Below are positions 1 through 7,463 of a stretch of DNA of 64,000 nucleotides, in pieces. A program made the translations under genes and the position numbers. This DNA comes from Mangrovivirga halotolerans (lineage in GTDB: Bacteria > Bacteroidota > Bacteroidia > Cytophagales > Cyclobacteriaceae). The notes under the pieces are model-generated. The model worked only from the letters and a program-made list of their open reading frames with translations, ran no database searches and had not been told where the DNA came from. The stretch is from contig NZ_JAPFQN010000010.1 of the NCBI RefSeq assembly GCF_026241165.1, positions 62,001 to 126,000 of the forward strand, in the 5' to 3' direction. Every line of letters begins with the position of its first letter. The first letter of the stretch is position 1.

Positions 1-359
1 GCCCGGTCGATCATTGTGTGAAACAACCATGACTTATTTTTTGGTCCGTAAAAAGACAGATCGAAATAATCGTTGTTTCGATCCACAAATTCTCCATAGT
101 TGGGTATTGCTTTAACCAGGTCACCATAAAAGAGTCTGTTACGTACTTCCAATTGGAAATGCCATTGCTCATTGGGATACCAGTCAAAATTGAGTCTGTT
201 GTGGATGAGGTTATCAATCAATGTGGAATCATCAGCGAAGTTGACAGTTACCAGGTCTTTTATATAACCTGACAGGGTCCAGTTTTTAGGTTTGTCTTCT
301 TGTGCCTCAATTGAAAGTATAGATAATGCCCATAATATAGTAAACCAAAACAAACGCAT
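1..359 (-). CDS. Outer-membrane beta-barrel (porin-like) protein, N-terminal part
   Basis: Reading the minus strand from an ATG at 357-359 gives an open frame that runs off the window start (about 119 codons seen). It opens with a signal peptide (MRLFWFTILWALSILSIEAQ) and then alternating, aromatic-rich segments (LSGYIKDLVTVNF, NRLNFDWYPNEQWHFQLEVRNRLFYG) typical of the first strands of an outer-membrane barrel. It begins 2 bp after the stop of the LolD-like ATPase gene, so it is the last visible gene of the ABC operon and may be the outer-membrane partner or substrate. The family cannot be fixed from the N-terminus alone. The role in export is inferred from position. Confidence 0.7.
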   Translation of the reverse strand, partial: MRLFWFTILWALSILSIEAQEDKPKNWTLSGYIKDLVTVNFADDSTLIDNLIHNRLNFDWYPNEQWHFQLEVRNRLFYGDLVKAIPNYGEFVDRNNDYFDLSFYGPKNKSWLFHTMIDR

Positions 360-361
360 GG

Positions 362-1087
362 TTAAGTAGTTACTTTATTGGTATCGCGGACTTCATCATT
401 AGAAATAGCACCATCGACAAGAGTGATAACTCTCCTGGCACGGTCTATAACTCGTTGGTCGTGGGTTGAAAATATAAAAGTCATACCCTCATCTTTGTTA
501 AGCTTAGCCATCATGTCGAGAAGGTTTCCGGCTGTTTTTGAATCCAGATTTGCTGTTGGTTCATCAGCCAATACGAATTGTGGTTTGGACGCTAAAGCCC
601 GTGCTACAGCGACTCGTTGTTGTTGCCCCCCGGATAATTCAGAAGGCTTTTTGTCACCCTGATCTTCAAGACCGGTTTCCTTCAATAGTTGTTCGATTCG
701 ATCCTTGCGTTCTTTTTTACTTTCTTTTTGTAAGAGCATTACAAACTCGATGTTTTCTCTGGCAGTAAGTACAGGGATTAGATTATAAGCCTGAAATACA
801 AAGCCGATATTGTGTAGTCGAAAGTCGATCAGCTTATTTTTACTTAAGGTCGATAAGTCTTTACCATGAATCCACACTTTACCTGATGTCGGCGTGTCAA
901 GACCACCTAAAAGATTGAGTAAGGTAGTTTTACCTGATCCTGACGGACCAACCAATGCAGTAAATTCCCCCTTCTCAATGTGCAGATGTACGTTGTTTAC
1001 TGCTTTTACCGGTACGGCCCCTTCATCGTATATTTTGGAAAGTTCCTCGGTGTGGATTACACAATTTTTATGGTTATCATCTTTCAT
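362..1087 (-). CDS. ABC transporter ATP-binding protein, LolD/MacB type
   Basis: Cytoplasmic ATPase of 241 residues, full length for the LolD/FtsE/MacB class. It has Walker A GPSGSGKTT at 47-55, a Q-loop Gln at 99, signature LSGGQQQR at 151-158, Walker B FVLADEP at 171-177 and the switch His in STHD near 209. This class powers FtsX-type permeases that extract or move envelope lipids, lipoproteins or peptides without carrying them through the inner membrane. It lies 3 bp after the second permease gene and 2 bp before the barrel gene, so the five genes are one transcription unit. The ATPase class is certain; the substrate is not visible. Confidence 0.93.
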   Translation of the reverse strand: MKDDNHKNCVIHTEELSKIYDEGAVPVKAVNNVHLHIEKGEFTALVGPSGSGKTTLLNLLGGLDTPTSGKVWIHGKDLSTLSKNKLIDFRLHNIGFVFQAYNLIPVLTARENIEFVMLLQKESKKERKDRIEQLLKETGLEDQGDKKPSELSGGQQQRVAVARALASKPQFVLADEPTANLDSKTAGNLLDMMAKLNKDEGMTFIFSTHDQRVIDRARRVITLVDGAISNDEVRDTNKVTT

Positions 1088-1090
1088 GAC

Positions 1091-2308
1091 TTATATTTTT
1101 CTAATGGCTTTTACAGGATCAAGTCTTAAAGCTGTGATAGCAGGATAAATCGAAGCCAGAACAGCTGTGGCTGCAACCAGAATCATTATGTTAAAATAGT
1201 ACCTTGTTTCAAGTTGCGGATATATAACAGATTTAAACCCAAAGGCAGAATACCCTTCTTTATAGATACCACTCATGTCAAGCCCGTTGGTACCCAGGTA
1301 TTCTATTGTTATAAAAGCAAAAAGTAAACCCAATGGGGCTGCGATCATCACCATAAAGATGGTTTCCAGGGAAATCATCCCAAAGAGTTTCCATTTGTTC
1401 ATTCCGATAGCCATGAGCATGCCTATTTCCCTTACTCGCTCTAATACCGCCATGAGCATGGTGTTTACAATGCCAAAGGAGAGAGCAAGCAATATGATTA
1501 CAAAGAAAATGATCATATACTGATCGAGTGAGTCGATCATAAAACCAAGTTCCGGGGCCAGTTCTTTCCAGCCTTGGGTCAGGAGATCCGGATACTTCGA
1601 AGTGAGTTTTTCCTGGAATAGAGGTACATTATCAGCATCTTTTAACAGGATAGCGATTTCATGAACATTGTCGTTTGTATTCTGTAATTGAGAAAGATCT
1701 TTTTGATTAACGTATAAATTACTCTCTTCCAGCGTTGAATTATAACTCTGAAAAATGCCAATAATTCTAAATGCTCCTGCGACAATGTTTCCATCAATAT
1801 CCTGAAATGTGAGTACGATCTTAGAACGGAGTTTTACCTTAAGTTTTTCTGCCAGTTTCTTACCAATAATTACTTTGTTTTTATCCTCAGGAGAAAGATA
1901 TTCACCTTCGGTAACATTATGGCTCAGTTGCGTTACGCTATCTTCTGATGCCGGATCAATGCCAATGAATTTTCCTCCGAAACTTTTTCCTGGTGAAGCA
2001 ACCATTCCAAAAGCCAGTACCCTGCCACTTATATCTTTAACAGCTGGATCGTTATTTATATCATGTATAATTTCTCCACTATTGGTTATAAAGTATTTCG
2101 GGTCATTATCCTTTTCATATTCAGGATGATGAATTTGAAGGTGAGATACTTCACTTCCAATAGCGTCTTGCAATCTCTGGTCGATCATACCATAGATATA
2201 GGCCAGGATAAAAGCTCCTGCCCACATCCCCAACATCACGGCGATGATGACTACAAGGCTTCGCACCTTATTTCTCCAAATATTTTTCCACGCTATTGCA
2301 AAAAGCAT
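1091..2308 (-). CDS. ABC transporter permease, FtsX/LolE type (second copy)
   Basis: 405-residue permease with one N-terminal membrane helix (about 16-39), a periplasmic MacB_PCD-like domain (about 45-265) and three C-terminal helices (about 270-395), the FtsX topology. The C-terminus carries the usual ERVREIGMLMAIGM coupling segment and ends in the family-typical ALRLDPVKAIRKI. It is paired with the permease upstream (17 bp gap) and with the ATPase downstream (3 bp gap). The two permeases differ in sequence, which suggests a heterodimer like LolC/LolE. Assignment to lipoprotein sorting is inferred from the LolA-like partner gene. Confidence 0.9.
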   Translation of the reverse strand: MLFAIAWKNIWRNKVRSLVVIIAVMLGMWAGAFILAYIYGMIDQRLQDAIGSEVSHLQIHHPEYEKDNDPKYFITNSGEIIHDINNDPAVKDISGRVLAFGMVASPGKSFGGKFIGIDPASEDSVTQLSHNVTEGEYLSPEDKNKVIIGKKLAEKLKVKLRSKIVLTFQDIDGNIVAGAFRIIGIFQSYNSTLEESNLYVNQKDLSQLQNTNDNVHEIAILLKDADNVPLFQEKLTSKYPDLLTQGWKELAPELGFMIDSLDQYMIIFFVIILLALSFGIVNTMLMAVLERVREIGMLMAIGMNKWKLFGMISLETIFMVMIAAPLGLLFAFITIEYLGTNGLDMSGIYKEGYSAFGFKSVIYPQLETRYYFNIMILVAATAVLASIYPAITALRLDPVKAIRKI

Positions 2309-2325
2309 CGTATTGTTTATTTAAG

Positions 2326-3540
2326 TTATGTCCGCATTGCAGTCACAGGATCTAATTCTAATATCTTTAATAATGGATACACGGATATCACCAATGCAAT
2401 AATGAGCACGATTAAGGTCTGCTTGTAAAATATGAATGGTTCGACTGAAAAATAATAAATAGGTTCAAATCCCCATTCTTCATAGATCTTTTGCAAACTT
2501 CCACCGACTTCAATAGGGTATAAATGAAAATATACAACCACAGGTATACTAATCAGGGTTCCGATTGCTGCACCTAACAAGGAAATGAATATGTTTTCTA
2601 ATATAATCTGAATGGAAAGCTTAAATCGACGCATGCCGATTGCTACAAGGACTCCAAATTCATATTGTCGTTCCAGTGTCATCATAAGTACCGTTCCGAA
2701 TATTCCGAAAGCAATCAGAATATAAAGTACCATAAGGAAGACTACATTTTCTCCACGTTCATTTTGCAACATTTGGTTAAGCTCGGGCATCAGTTCTTTC
2801 CAGCCCATTATCTCATATTTGTCCGAAATAATTTTACTGAGTTCTGTTTCCAGTTTATCGGCTTCGTTTACATCATCAATGGCTAATACCAAAGCAGTGA
2901 CTCGGTCCGGAGCACCATAAAGTTGTTGAGCCAGCTTAATCGGCAGGTATACCATTCTTTTATTCAGGTCCGGACTGGCAAAGTGAAGCAAGCCTTTTAT
3001 CGGGTATTTGTCTGCGGCATTAATTCCATGATATCCCTGGCCGATGATTACAAGGGTATCCCCGACGCCAAGACCCAGATATTCAGCTAATCCTTCAGCA
3101 ACCAGTACCTGTTTGTCGTCTGCGGTTAAATATTCACCTTCTGATACTTTATTATCCAGTTTAGTGACAATTGGCTCAGCTTCCGGTTCGATACCGACAA
3201 CCATACAACCCCGGGTATGTTCCTCTGATGCAGAGAGAGCAAAAGACTCCAGTCTTTTAATCACACCATGGATGCTTTCATGATCATTAAGCTGATTAAT
3301 CAGGGTATCATTGATCAGCATTGAATTATCAAGGGACTGATCATCCCAATAGCCATTTTTATGCACTTGTATGGCTCCGGAATAAAAGGAGACCACATTA
3401 TCTTGCAGCTTGTATAGCACACCTTCGGTAACGGAACTCATTACAGTGGCCAGTAAAACTGCAAATACGATACTGGCAGCCGTAATCAGTGTTCGCTTAC
3501 GGTTTTTCCAGATATTCCGCCAGGCCAGTTTCAGCAACAT
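2326..3540 (-). CDS. ABC transporter permease, FtsX/LolC type (first copy)
   Basis: 404-residue permease with the same plan as its neighbour: a helix at about 16-38 after MLLKLAWRNIWKNRKRT, a large periplasmic domain, then three helices. It has the coupling segment ERQYEFGVLVAIGM and the ending ILELDPVTAMRT. Its start lies 1 bp after the stop of the LolA-like gene, so the two are almost certainly co-translated. It probably forms the membrane half of the transporter together with the gene downstream and the ATPase at 362-1087. The permease class is sure; the substrate is unknown. Confidence 0.9.
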   Translation of the reverse strand: MLLKLAWRNIWKNRKRTLITAASIVFAVLLATVMSSVTEGVLYKLQDNVVSFYSGAIQVHKNGYWDDQSLDNSMLINDTLINQLNDHESIHGVIKRLESFALSASEEHTRGCMVVGIEPEAEPIVTKLDNKVSEGEYLTADDKQVLVAEGLAEYLGLGVGDTLVIIGQGYHGINAADKYPIKGLLHFASPDLNKRMVYLPIKLAQQLYGAPDRVTALVLAIDDVNEADKLETELSKIISDKYEIMGWKELMPELNQMLQNERGENVVFLMVLYILIAFGIFGTVLMMTLERQYEFGVLVAIGMRRFKLSIQIILENIFISLLGAAIGTLISIPVVVYFHLYPIEVGGSLQKIYEEWGFEPIYYFSVEPFIFYKQTLIVLIIALVISVYPLLKILELDPVTAMRT

Positions 3541-3541
3541 C

Positions 3542-4294
3542 TTATTTTACACGTTTCATATTTTGTAAAGAAAAGAAGTCTGTGGTGATGGGAATATCAT
3601 AGGCTACCGATTCATATTCAATGATCGTTTTATAACCATCTTTATCTACCGGGATGTATTCCATTTTAGCAGGAAGGAGTCTTCCTCCCAACTCCCTGAT
3701 ATCAGAATATATGATCTTGTTTACCAGATATCCATCTTCATCATAGAGTTCTGTTTTAAGCTCCATAAAATCTTCTTTGTCAATCCAGCTATAGATCTTG
3801 CCCCAAACTACCGGGGCATTAGGTTTTGGGATAAGCTCAATTTTATACACCTGCCTACCTAAGATCACGGAATCTCCTACAAGTGAATGTTCATAATCTT
3901 CAACGATGGAGGATTCTTTAATCAGGTCGTCATTAGTAAAGTCGGAGCCCATCCATGATTGCATCATCATCGAAGGAGGGAGTTTGATATTTCTTTCGAT
4001 AGAGGGTATCCAGTTCCAGATTTCTTTGTCTCTTTTTAAGAAAACAGTTCCTTTATCACGTGCCGGTGCTGTAACTAAAATGAGGGAGTAGTCCGTGCCA
4101 TGTGACCAGCTTTTCAGTTCCATCTCCCGTTTCCACGTAGGACGTTTAATGGTGATGGTCATGGTGGCTTTTCCGGTATCACCTCGTCTTTTCATATCAG
4201 CTTTTTTTACAATTTCTTTTGCATCCTGGCCTTTTATGAGAATAGGAAATAGGAAAATCAATATTGCTAGGATGAGTAGTTGAAGCCATTTCAT
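3542..4294 (-). CDS. LolA-like outer-membrane lipoprotein-sorting protein
   Basis: 250-residue exported protein: signal peptide about 1-22 (KWLQLLILAILIFLFPILIKGQ), then a LolA/LolB-like half-barrel. The segment WNWIPSIERNIKLPPSMMMQ followed by SWMGSDFTNDDL is the hallmark of the 'outer membrane lipoprotein-sorting protein' family that sits beside FtsX or RND transporters, rather than the housekeeping LolA. It probably carries a lipid or lipoprotein across the periplasm from the two permeases towards the outer membrane. It is the first gene of the five-gene minus-strand operon, 1 bp before the first permease. The fold is well supported; the cargo is unknown. Confidence 0.88.
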   Translation of the reverse strand: MKWLQLLILAILIFLFPILIKGQDAKEIVKKADMKRRGDTGKATMTITIKRPTWKREMELKSWSHGTDYSLILVTAPARDKGTVFLKRDKEIWNWIPSIERNIKLPPSMMMQSWMGSDFTNDDLIKESSIVEDYEHSLVGDSVILGRQVYKIELIPKPNAPVVWGKIYSWIDKEDFMELKTELYDEDGYLVNKIIYSDIRELGGRLLPAKMEYIPVDKDGYKTIIEYESVAYDIPITTDFFSLQNMKRVK

Positions 4295-4443
4295 GATCCG
4301 GTCCTGTTTTTATTGATTCCAATAAAATCATTTGTTTAATAAAATGTAATGACCATCTTCACTTGAGGAGGTGATTTTGATCAATGGTTGTTGCTGGTAA
4401 ATGTTATTTATGTAGATTTTCGGCAATACAATTGCCATTCTCG

Positions 4444-4470
4444 ATCATCCTCATTTCAAATGAGGACGAT
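4444..4470. repeat. 27-bp near-perfect palindrome (CCTCATTT core)
   Basis: Thirteen bases on each side of a single central C pair with one mismatch; the core arms are CCTCATTT and AAATGAGG. The arm composition resembles the second hairpin 40 bp further on, so both may belong to one dispersed intergenic repeat family. It is too far from the neighbouring stop codon to be read confidently as a terminator. Confidence 0.6.
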
Positions 4471-4509
4471 TGTTTTCTCCGTTGACACCAATAATAAAAG
4501 TTGTTTTAT

Positions 4510-4539
4510 CGTCCTTGTTAGCGAAGCGTAACGAGGATG
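4510..4539. repeat. REP-like hairpin (GTTAGCGAAGCGTAAC core)
   Basis: Arms TCCTTGTTA (4512-4520) and TAACGAGGA (4529-4537) pair with one G-T wobble and close on GCGAAGCG, which can itself fold as GC-GAA-GC. The GTTAGCGAAGCGTAAC core is the kind of short mobile hairpin seen scattered in intergenic DNA of this phylum. Only one copy is seen in this window, so repetitiveness is inferred. Confidence 0.55.
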
Positions 4540-4598
4540 TATTGAGACCAGCGTTTGTAACGATATATAGAATATATTTCCTCTTTATTTTGACCCAT

Positions 4599-4940
4599 TT
4601 AGTCGATAATATCAAAAGAAATAATAGTCAACGGTGAATTTTTCTTGATATCAGGATAATACTTTTTCAGGTCATTTTTCAGTGTTTCCACAGAATCATA
4701 GCCATCACTTATAGCATCGGCTTTTTCAAGGTCGCTAAAGGTTTTACTGTAATCTAGTTTTTTAATGATGATGTTAATTGGTGGCTTAGAGCTAAAGGTT
4801 AAAGAGGTTTCCAAATCCTTGAAAAGCATATGTCCATATCGGATCGTAGTTGTCTTGGTTTTTGACCTGACCAAATCATAATAAATGTCCTTTAAATTAA
4901 TAGACTCAGCAATATATTTCCGGACCTTGTTTTTACTCAT
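4599..4940 (-). CDS. ASCH-domain protein
   Basis: 113-residue cytoplasmic protein. The segment KTKTTTIRYG (27-36) matches the conserved KxTTIR motif of ASCH/YqfB-like domains, which have a PUA-like beta-barrel and are thought to bind RNA or modified nucleosides (some are amidohydrolases of N4-acetylcytidine). The rest fits the fold: an acidic helix LEKADAISDGYDSVETL and a final strand LTIISFDIID. It stands alone, with hairpin repeats downstream and a lipoprotein gene upstream. The domain call is from motif only; the substrate is unknown. Confidence 0.65.
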   Translation of the reverse strand: MSKNKVRKYIAESINLKDIYYDLVRSKTKTTTIRYGHMLFKDLETSLTFSSKPPINIIIKKLDYSKTFSDLEKADAISDGYDSVETLKNDLKKYYPDIKKNSPLTIISFDIID

Positions 4941-4986
4941 TTTTGAACATATATAAAACAGCCTGTGTTATCTTGGGAATGATGCT

Positions 4987-5358
4987 TTATTGTTTCTCCA
5001 ATATATATTTATCTCCTGTAGAATTAGTCATGATCAGGGTGCCATTATCATATTCATAGTCCCACTCACCATTTAAGATTAGCGACCAGTCAAATTCAGC
5101 AGTCCAGGGGCATTCGTTAGTAAAGGTAATGGCGCTATTTGTAACCATATAAGTACCACTACATATGGCAGGGAATTTTACCGTTTCACTTTGTCCGGAA
5201 AAGGTTCCATTCTGAAGGCTCAGTTCCACGCCTGATGTATTACCATTTCTTTCAAATGTTCCCGTATATTCTCCTTCAATTTTGAGTTGAGTTTCATCAT
5301 CATTACATCCATAAAGGGTAATGAATAATCCTATTAATATAAAAAACTTAAATCTCAT
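4987..5358 (-). CDS. Small lipoprotein of unknown function
   Basis: 123 residues with a type II signal peptide (MRFKFFILIGLFITLYGC, lipidated Cys 18). The mature part is a compact all-beta sequence with repeated GTFSGQS, GTYMVTNS and GTLIMTNSTGDKYILEK elements, like the lipocalin or META-type 'antiparallel sandwich' lipoproteins common in this phylum. The acidic +2 region (NDDE) could favour surface export in Bacteroidota, but that is an inference. Monocistronic; no function can be assigned. Confidence 0.7.
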   Translation of the reverse strand: MRFKFFILIGLFITLYGCNDDETQLKIEGEYTGTFERNGNTSGVELSLQNGTFSGQSETVKFPAICSGTYMVTNSAITFTNECPWTAEFDWSLILNGEWDYEYDNGTLIMTNSTGDKYILEKQ

Positions 5359-5420
5359 AAGTGGTGAATATTGATAGTATATACGACTATTTAAACCACA
5401 AATTTTATTCCATTCTTATT

Positions 5421-5843
5421 TTAATTTTTTAATAACATTTGGCTTATCACTTCCTTAGCCTGATCACTTAGTGGGTGACTGCCTTTTTTTTCTTTATGGG
5501 TTTGAACAATGACAGTCTCAGCCTTTGCAACACAAATATTTTCTTGAAAGATCATCTGGAATAACACAATCGAACTATTTCCAATTTTAATCACACCAGT
5601 ACCTATTTCTACTTGACCGGGCCAATGAACTTCCTTGACAAAATCAAGTTTTAGAGAGGCAATAACAAAGCTGGTTTCTTTACTAACAATCGGGTTGGAA
5701 CTGTTAAAGAAAAACTCAACTCTACCGGTTTCTAAAAATGTAGAAAACACTGCATTATTGACATGTCCCAGCCGGTCGGTATCAGCATATCGGAGTTTAT
5801 CATAGCTTTTAATGGGGAAATCTTCTAATTGTAAATCTTTCAT
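5421..5843 (-). CDS. Acyl-CoA thioesterase, 4HBT/YbgC-like hotdog fold
   Basis: 140 residues, normal length for a single hotdog domain. The N-terminal YADTDRLGHVNNAVFSTFLE (19-38) is the classic 4-hydroxybenzoyl-CoA thioesterase motif with the catalytic Asp region and the GHVNN turn. The central strand region (VEIGTGVIKIGNSSIVLFQ) also fits. The enzyme hydrolyses an acyl-CoA or acyl-ACP thioester in the cytoplasm; chain preference cannot be read. It stands alone between a lipoprotein gene and the TMEM43 gene. Confidence 0.85.
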   Translation of the reverse strand: MKDLQLEDFPIKSYDKLRYADTDRLGHVNNAVFSTFLETGRVEFFFNSSNPIVSKETSFVIASLKLDFVKEVHWPGQVEIGTGVIKIGNSSIVLFQMIFQENICVAKAETVIVQTHKEKKGSHPLSDQAKEVISQMLLKN

Positions 5844-5988
5844 GGTAGTTCAATAAATGAAATTATAAAAATAGCTTTTTTTAAATCAAACAAATTGTAT
5901 TTCTCTCACACTATAAAAATGATTTAAAAAATGATTTATTGAATTTGGAAATTCGCTTACTTATTAATTGCATTTCAATTTAAATACA

Positions 5989-6018
5989 AGGAGTCCGATA
6001 TTTCATTATCGGACTCCT
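5989..6018 (-). terminator. Hairpin terminator for the TMEM43 gene
   Basis: A perfect 12-bp stem (AGGAGTCCGATA / TATCGGACTCCT) with a 6-nt loop starts 31 bp beyond the stop of the 6049-7230 gene and is followed on the minus strand by a T-rich run. It separates that gene from the thioesterase. Confidence 0.75.
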
Positions 6019-6048
6019 GATTTATATGATTATAAAATAAATATTTTG

Positions 6049-7230
6049 CTATGCTGTTGCTGTTCTGACCTTTGATTTTCTAAACATTAAAAATGCCGTA
6101 ATGCCAACACCAACTACTAACAGAGATACCCCAAGTATCGGACGATAAAAAATCCATGCAATAGCGATGGTAATAATTGATAGTGAAAGTGCAGTTAACC
6201 CGGCAAACAGAGATAACCCAAAATCTACAATATTGCCCAATATGGGTAAGACATCTGCTAGAACCACTAATGGTTTAAACACTAATGAAATGCCAACAAA
6301 CATCAGGAAAAATCCGAGTAATCTAAGTAACCACGTTATTATAGTATTCTTTTTTTGAGCTGAGGCAAACATTTGGTCAGCTGAATGAACTCCGGCAGAT
6401 ACTAATTGAATGTTTGTGCCATTACTGGATTGGAAAGGTTCAAATGTATTACCAATTTGTTTTGATACTATACTGTATTCTTCACCTGATTGAACTGTTT
6501 CAAATGAAATCTTAATATCTCCAATTTGTGGTGAAGAAGGAGTTCCCTGGCCAATGTATATTTTTTGAGCTAACACTCCATCTGAACCTTCATTTATTAG
6601 CCTGGCATTTTTATGTTGTGTTGTATCTAAAGAATTGATCGGGTAGGGCTGGTAATTATTCATCTTTGATAATAATGATCCTGATACGTCAAATGAACCC
6701 ATAGTTGCGTCAGGAACGGAATGTGTATAACCTGCGTAAGGAAAACTTTGAGGATTTGTATGACCTTCTGTTACCTTAAAGTTATTGGAATTTTCAATTG
6801 ATTCTTTCCAGTCTTTAGAATAGGTATATTCTTTGGTTGTTTTTTCACTTCCTCCAATTTCCTTTTCCTTCTTGGTTTTCGTTTTTTCTACCCACTGATA
6901 CATCGATACTCTTCGTCTTAACTTTAACGCATTAGACTGAACGTTAAACTCGTTATCTTTAAGAGTATCATTGGTGACAACTTTTCCAGTTAAGTGCACA
7001 AGTTTTCCCGCGTTGTTATCCGATAAGTCATTTGAATTAATTGAGACTACCTGACTTGCTCCTTCGGTTAGTCCTTCTGCTGTTCTGACAGCACGGCCTT
7101 CATTTAACCACAACACAATAAATGAAGCTAAAAAAAGTAAAACACCGAAGAGAACTTTTTTTATCGACCCCATAATTCTTGAGCCCCAGCTTTCCGTTGA
7201 TACCTCCCTGAATGAATCTTGATTTTCCAT
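6049..7230 (-). CDS. TMEM43 (LUMA) family membrane protein
   Basis: 393 residues. An N-terminal helix (about 26-43) is followed by LNEGRAVRTAEGLTEGAS, the family signature, then a long extracytoplasmic domain, then three or four helices in the last 100 residues (from about 297). This is the layout of TMEM43/LUMA, an animal nuclear-envelope protein with scattered bacterial homologues of unknown function. Bacterial members are usually single genes, as here. The family call is good; the function is open. A downstream 12-bp hairpin probably ends the transcript. Confidence 0.85.
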   Translation of the reverse strand: MENQDSFREVSTESWGSRIMGSIKKVLFGVLLFLASFIVLWLNEGRAVRTAEGLTEGASQVVSINSNDLSDNNAGKLVHLTGKVVTNDTLKDNEFNVQSNALKLRRRVSMYQWVEKTKTKKEKEIGGSEKTTKEYTYSKDWKESIENSNNFKVTEGHTNPQSFPYAGYTHSVPDATMGSFDVSGSLLSKMNNYQPYPINSLDTTQHKNARLINEGSDGVLAQKIYIGQGTPSSPQIGDIKISFETVQSGEEYSIVSKQIGNTFEPFQSSNGTNIQLVSAGVHSADQMFASAQKKNTIITWLLRLLGFFLMFVGISLVFKPLVVLADVLPILGNIVDFGLSLFAGLTALSLSIITIAIAWIFYRPILGVSLLVVGVGITAFLMFRKSKVRTATA

Positions 7231-7463
7231 ATTTATATATTAAAAAATTAATTATTACTTAATTAAAAGTCATTTCCAAAAATCAATAGAAGAGGTATTT
7301 CAATTTGGTCGGGACTTATAGGTATTGTTAATACCAGCTAAGGGAAAAGCGTAACCCTATTTCTCTAAATTTATATGATACATTTCAGCAGCATGTTGAT
7401 AAACAGATCCGAAAATAATTTATTTTTAACCAAAATCAAATATTCACTAATACTATGTCTATC

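Larger units (their letters stand above)
4295..4598. other. Intergenic region with two adjacent hairpin repeats
   Basis: 304 bp between the LolA-like gene and the ASCH gene. No plausible coding frame is seen. It carries two near-perfect inverted repeats about 40 bp apart (listed separately), which together look like a REP/BIME-like cluster, and whatever promoter drives the minus-strand ABC operon. Confidence 0.6.

Noticed and set aside
378-662. 94-residue plus-strand frame opposite the LolD-like gene
   Set aside because: Shadow of the ABC ATPase gene: it mirrors Walker and signature codons, with no signal or ribosome-binding site.
2063-2428. 121-residue plus-strand frame covering the junction of the two permease genes
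   Set aside because: Covers the 3' and 5' parts of two real minus-strand genes; composition is not protein-like.
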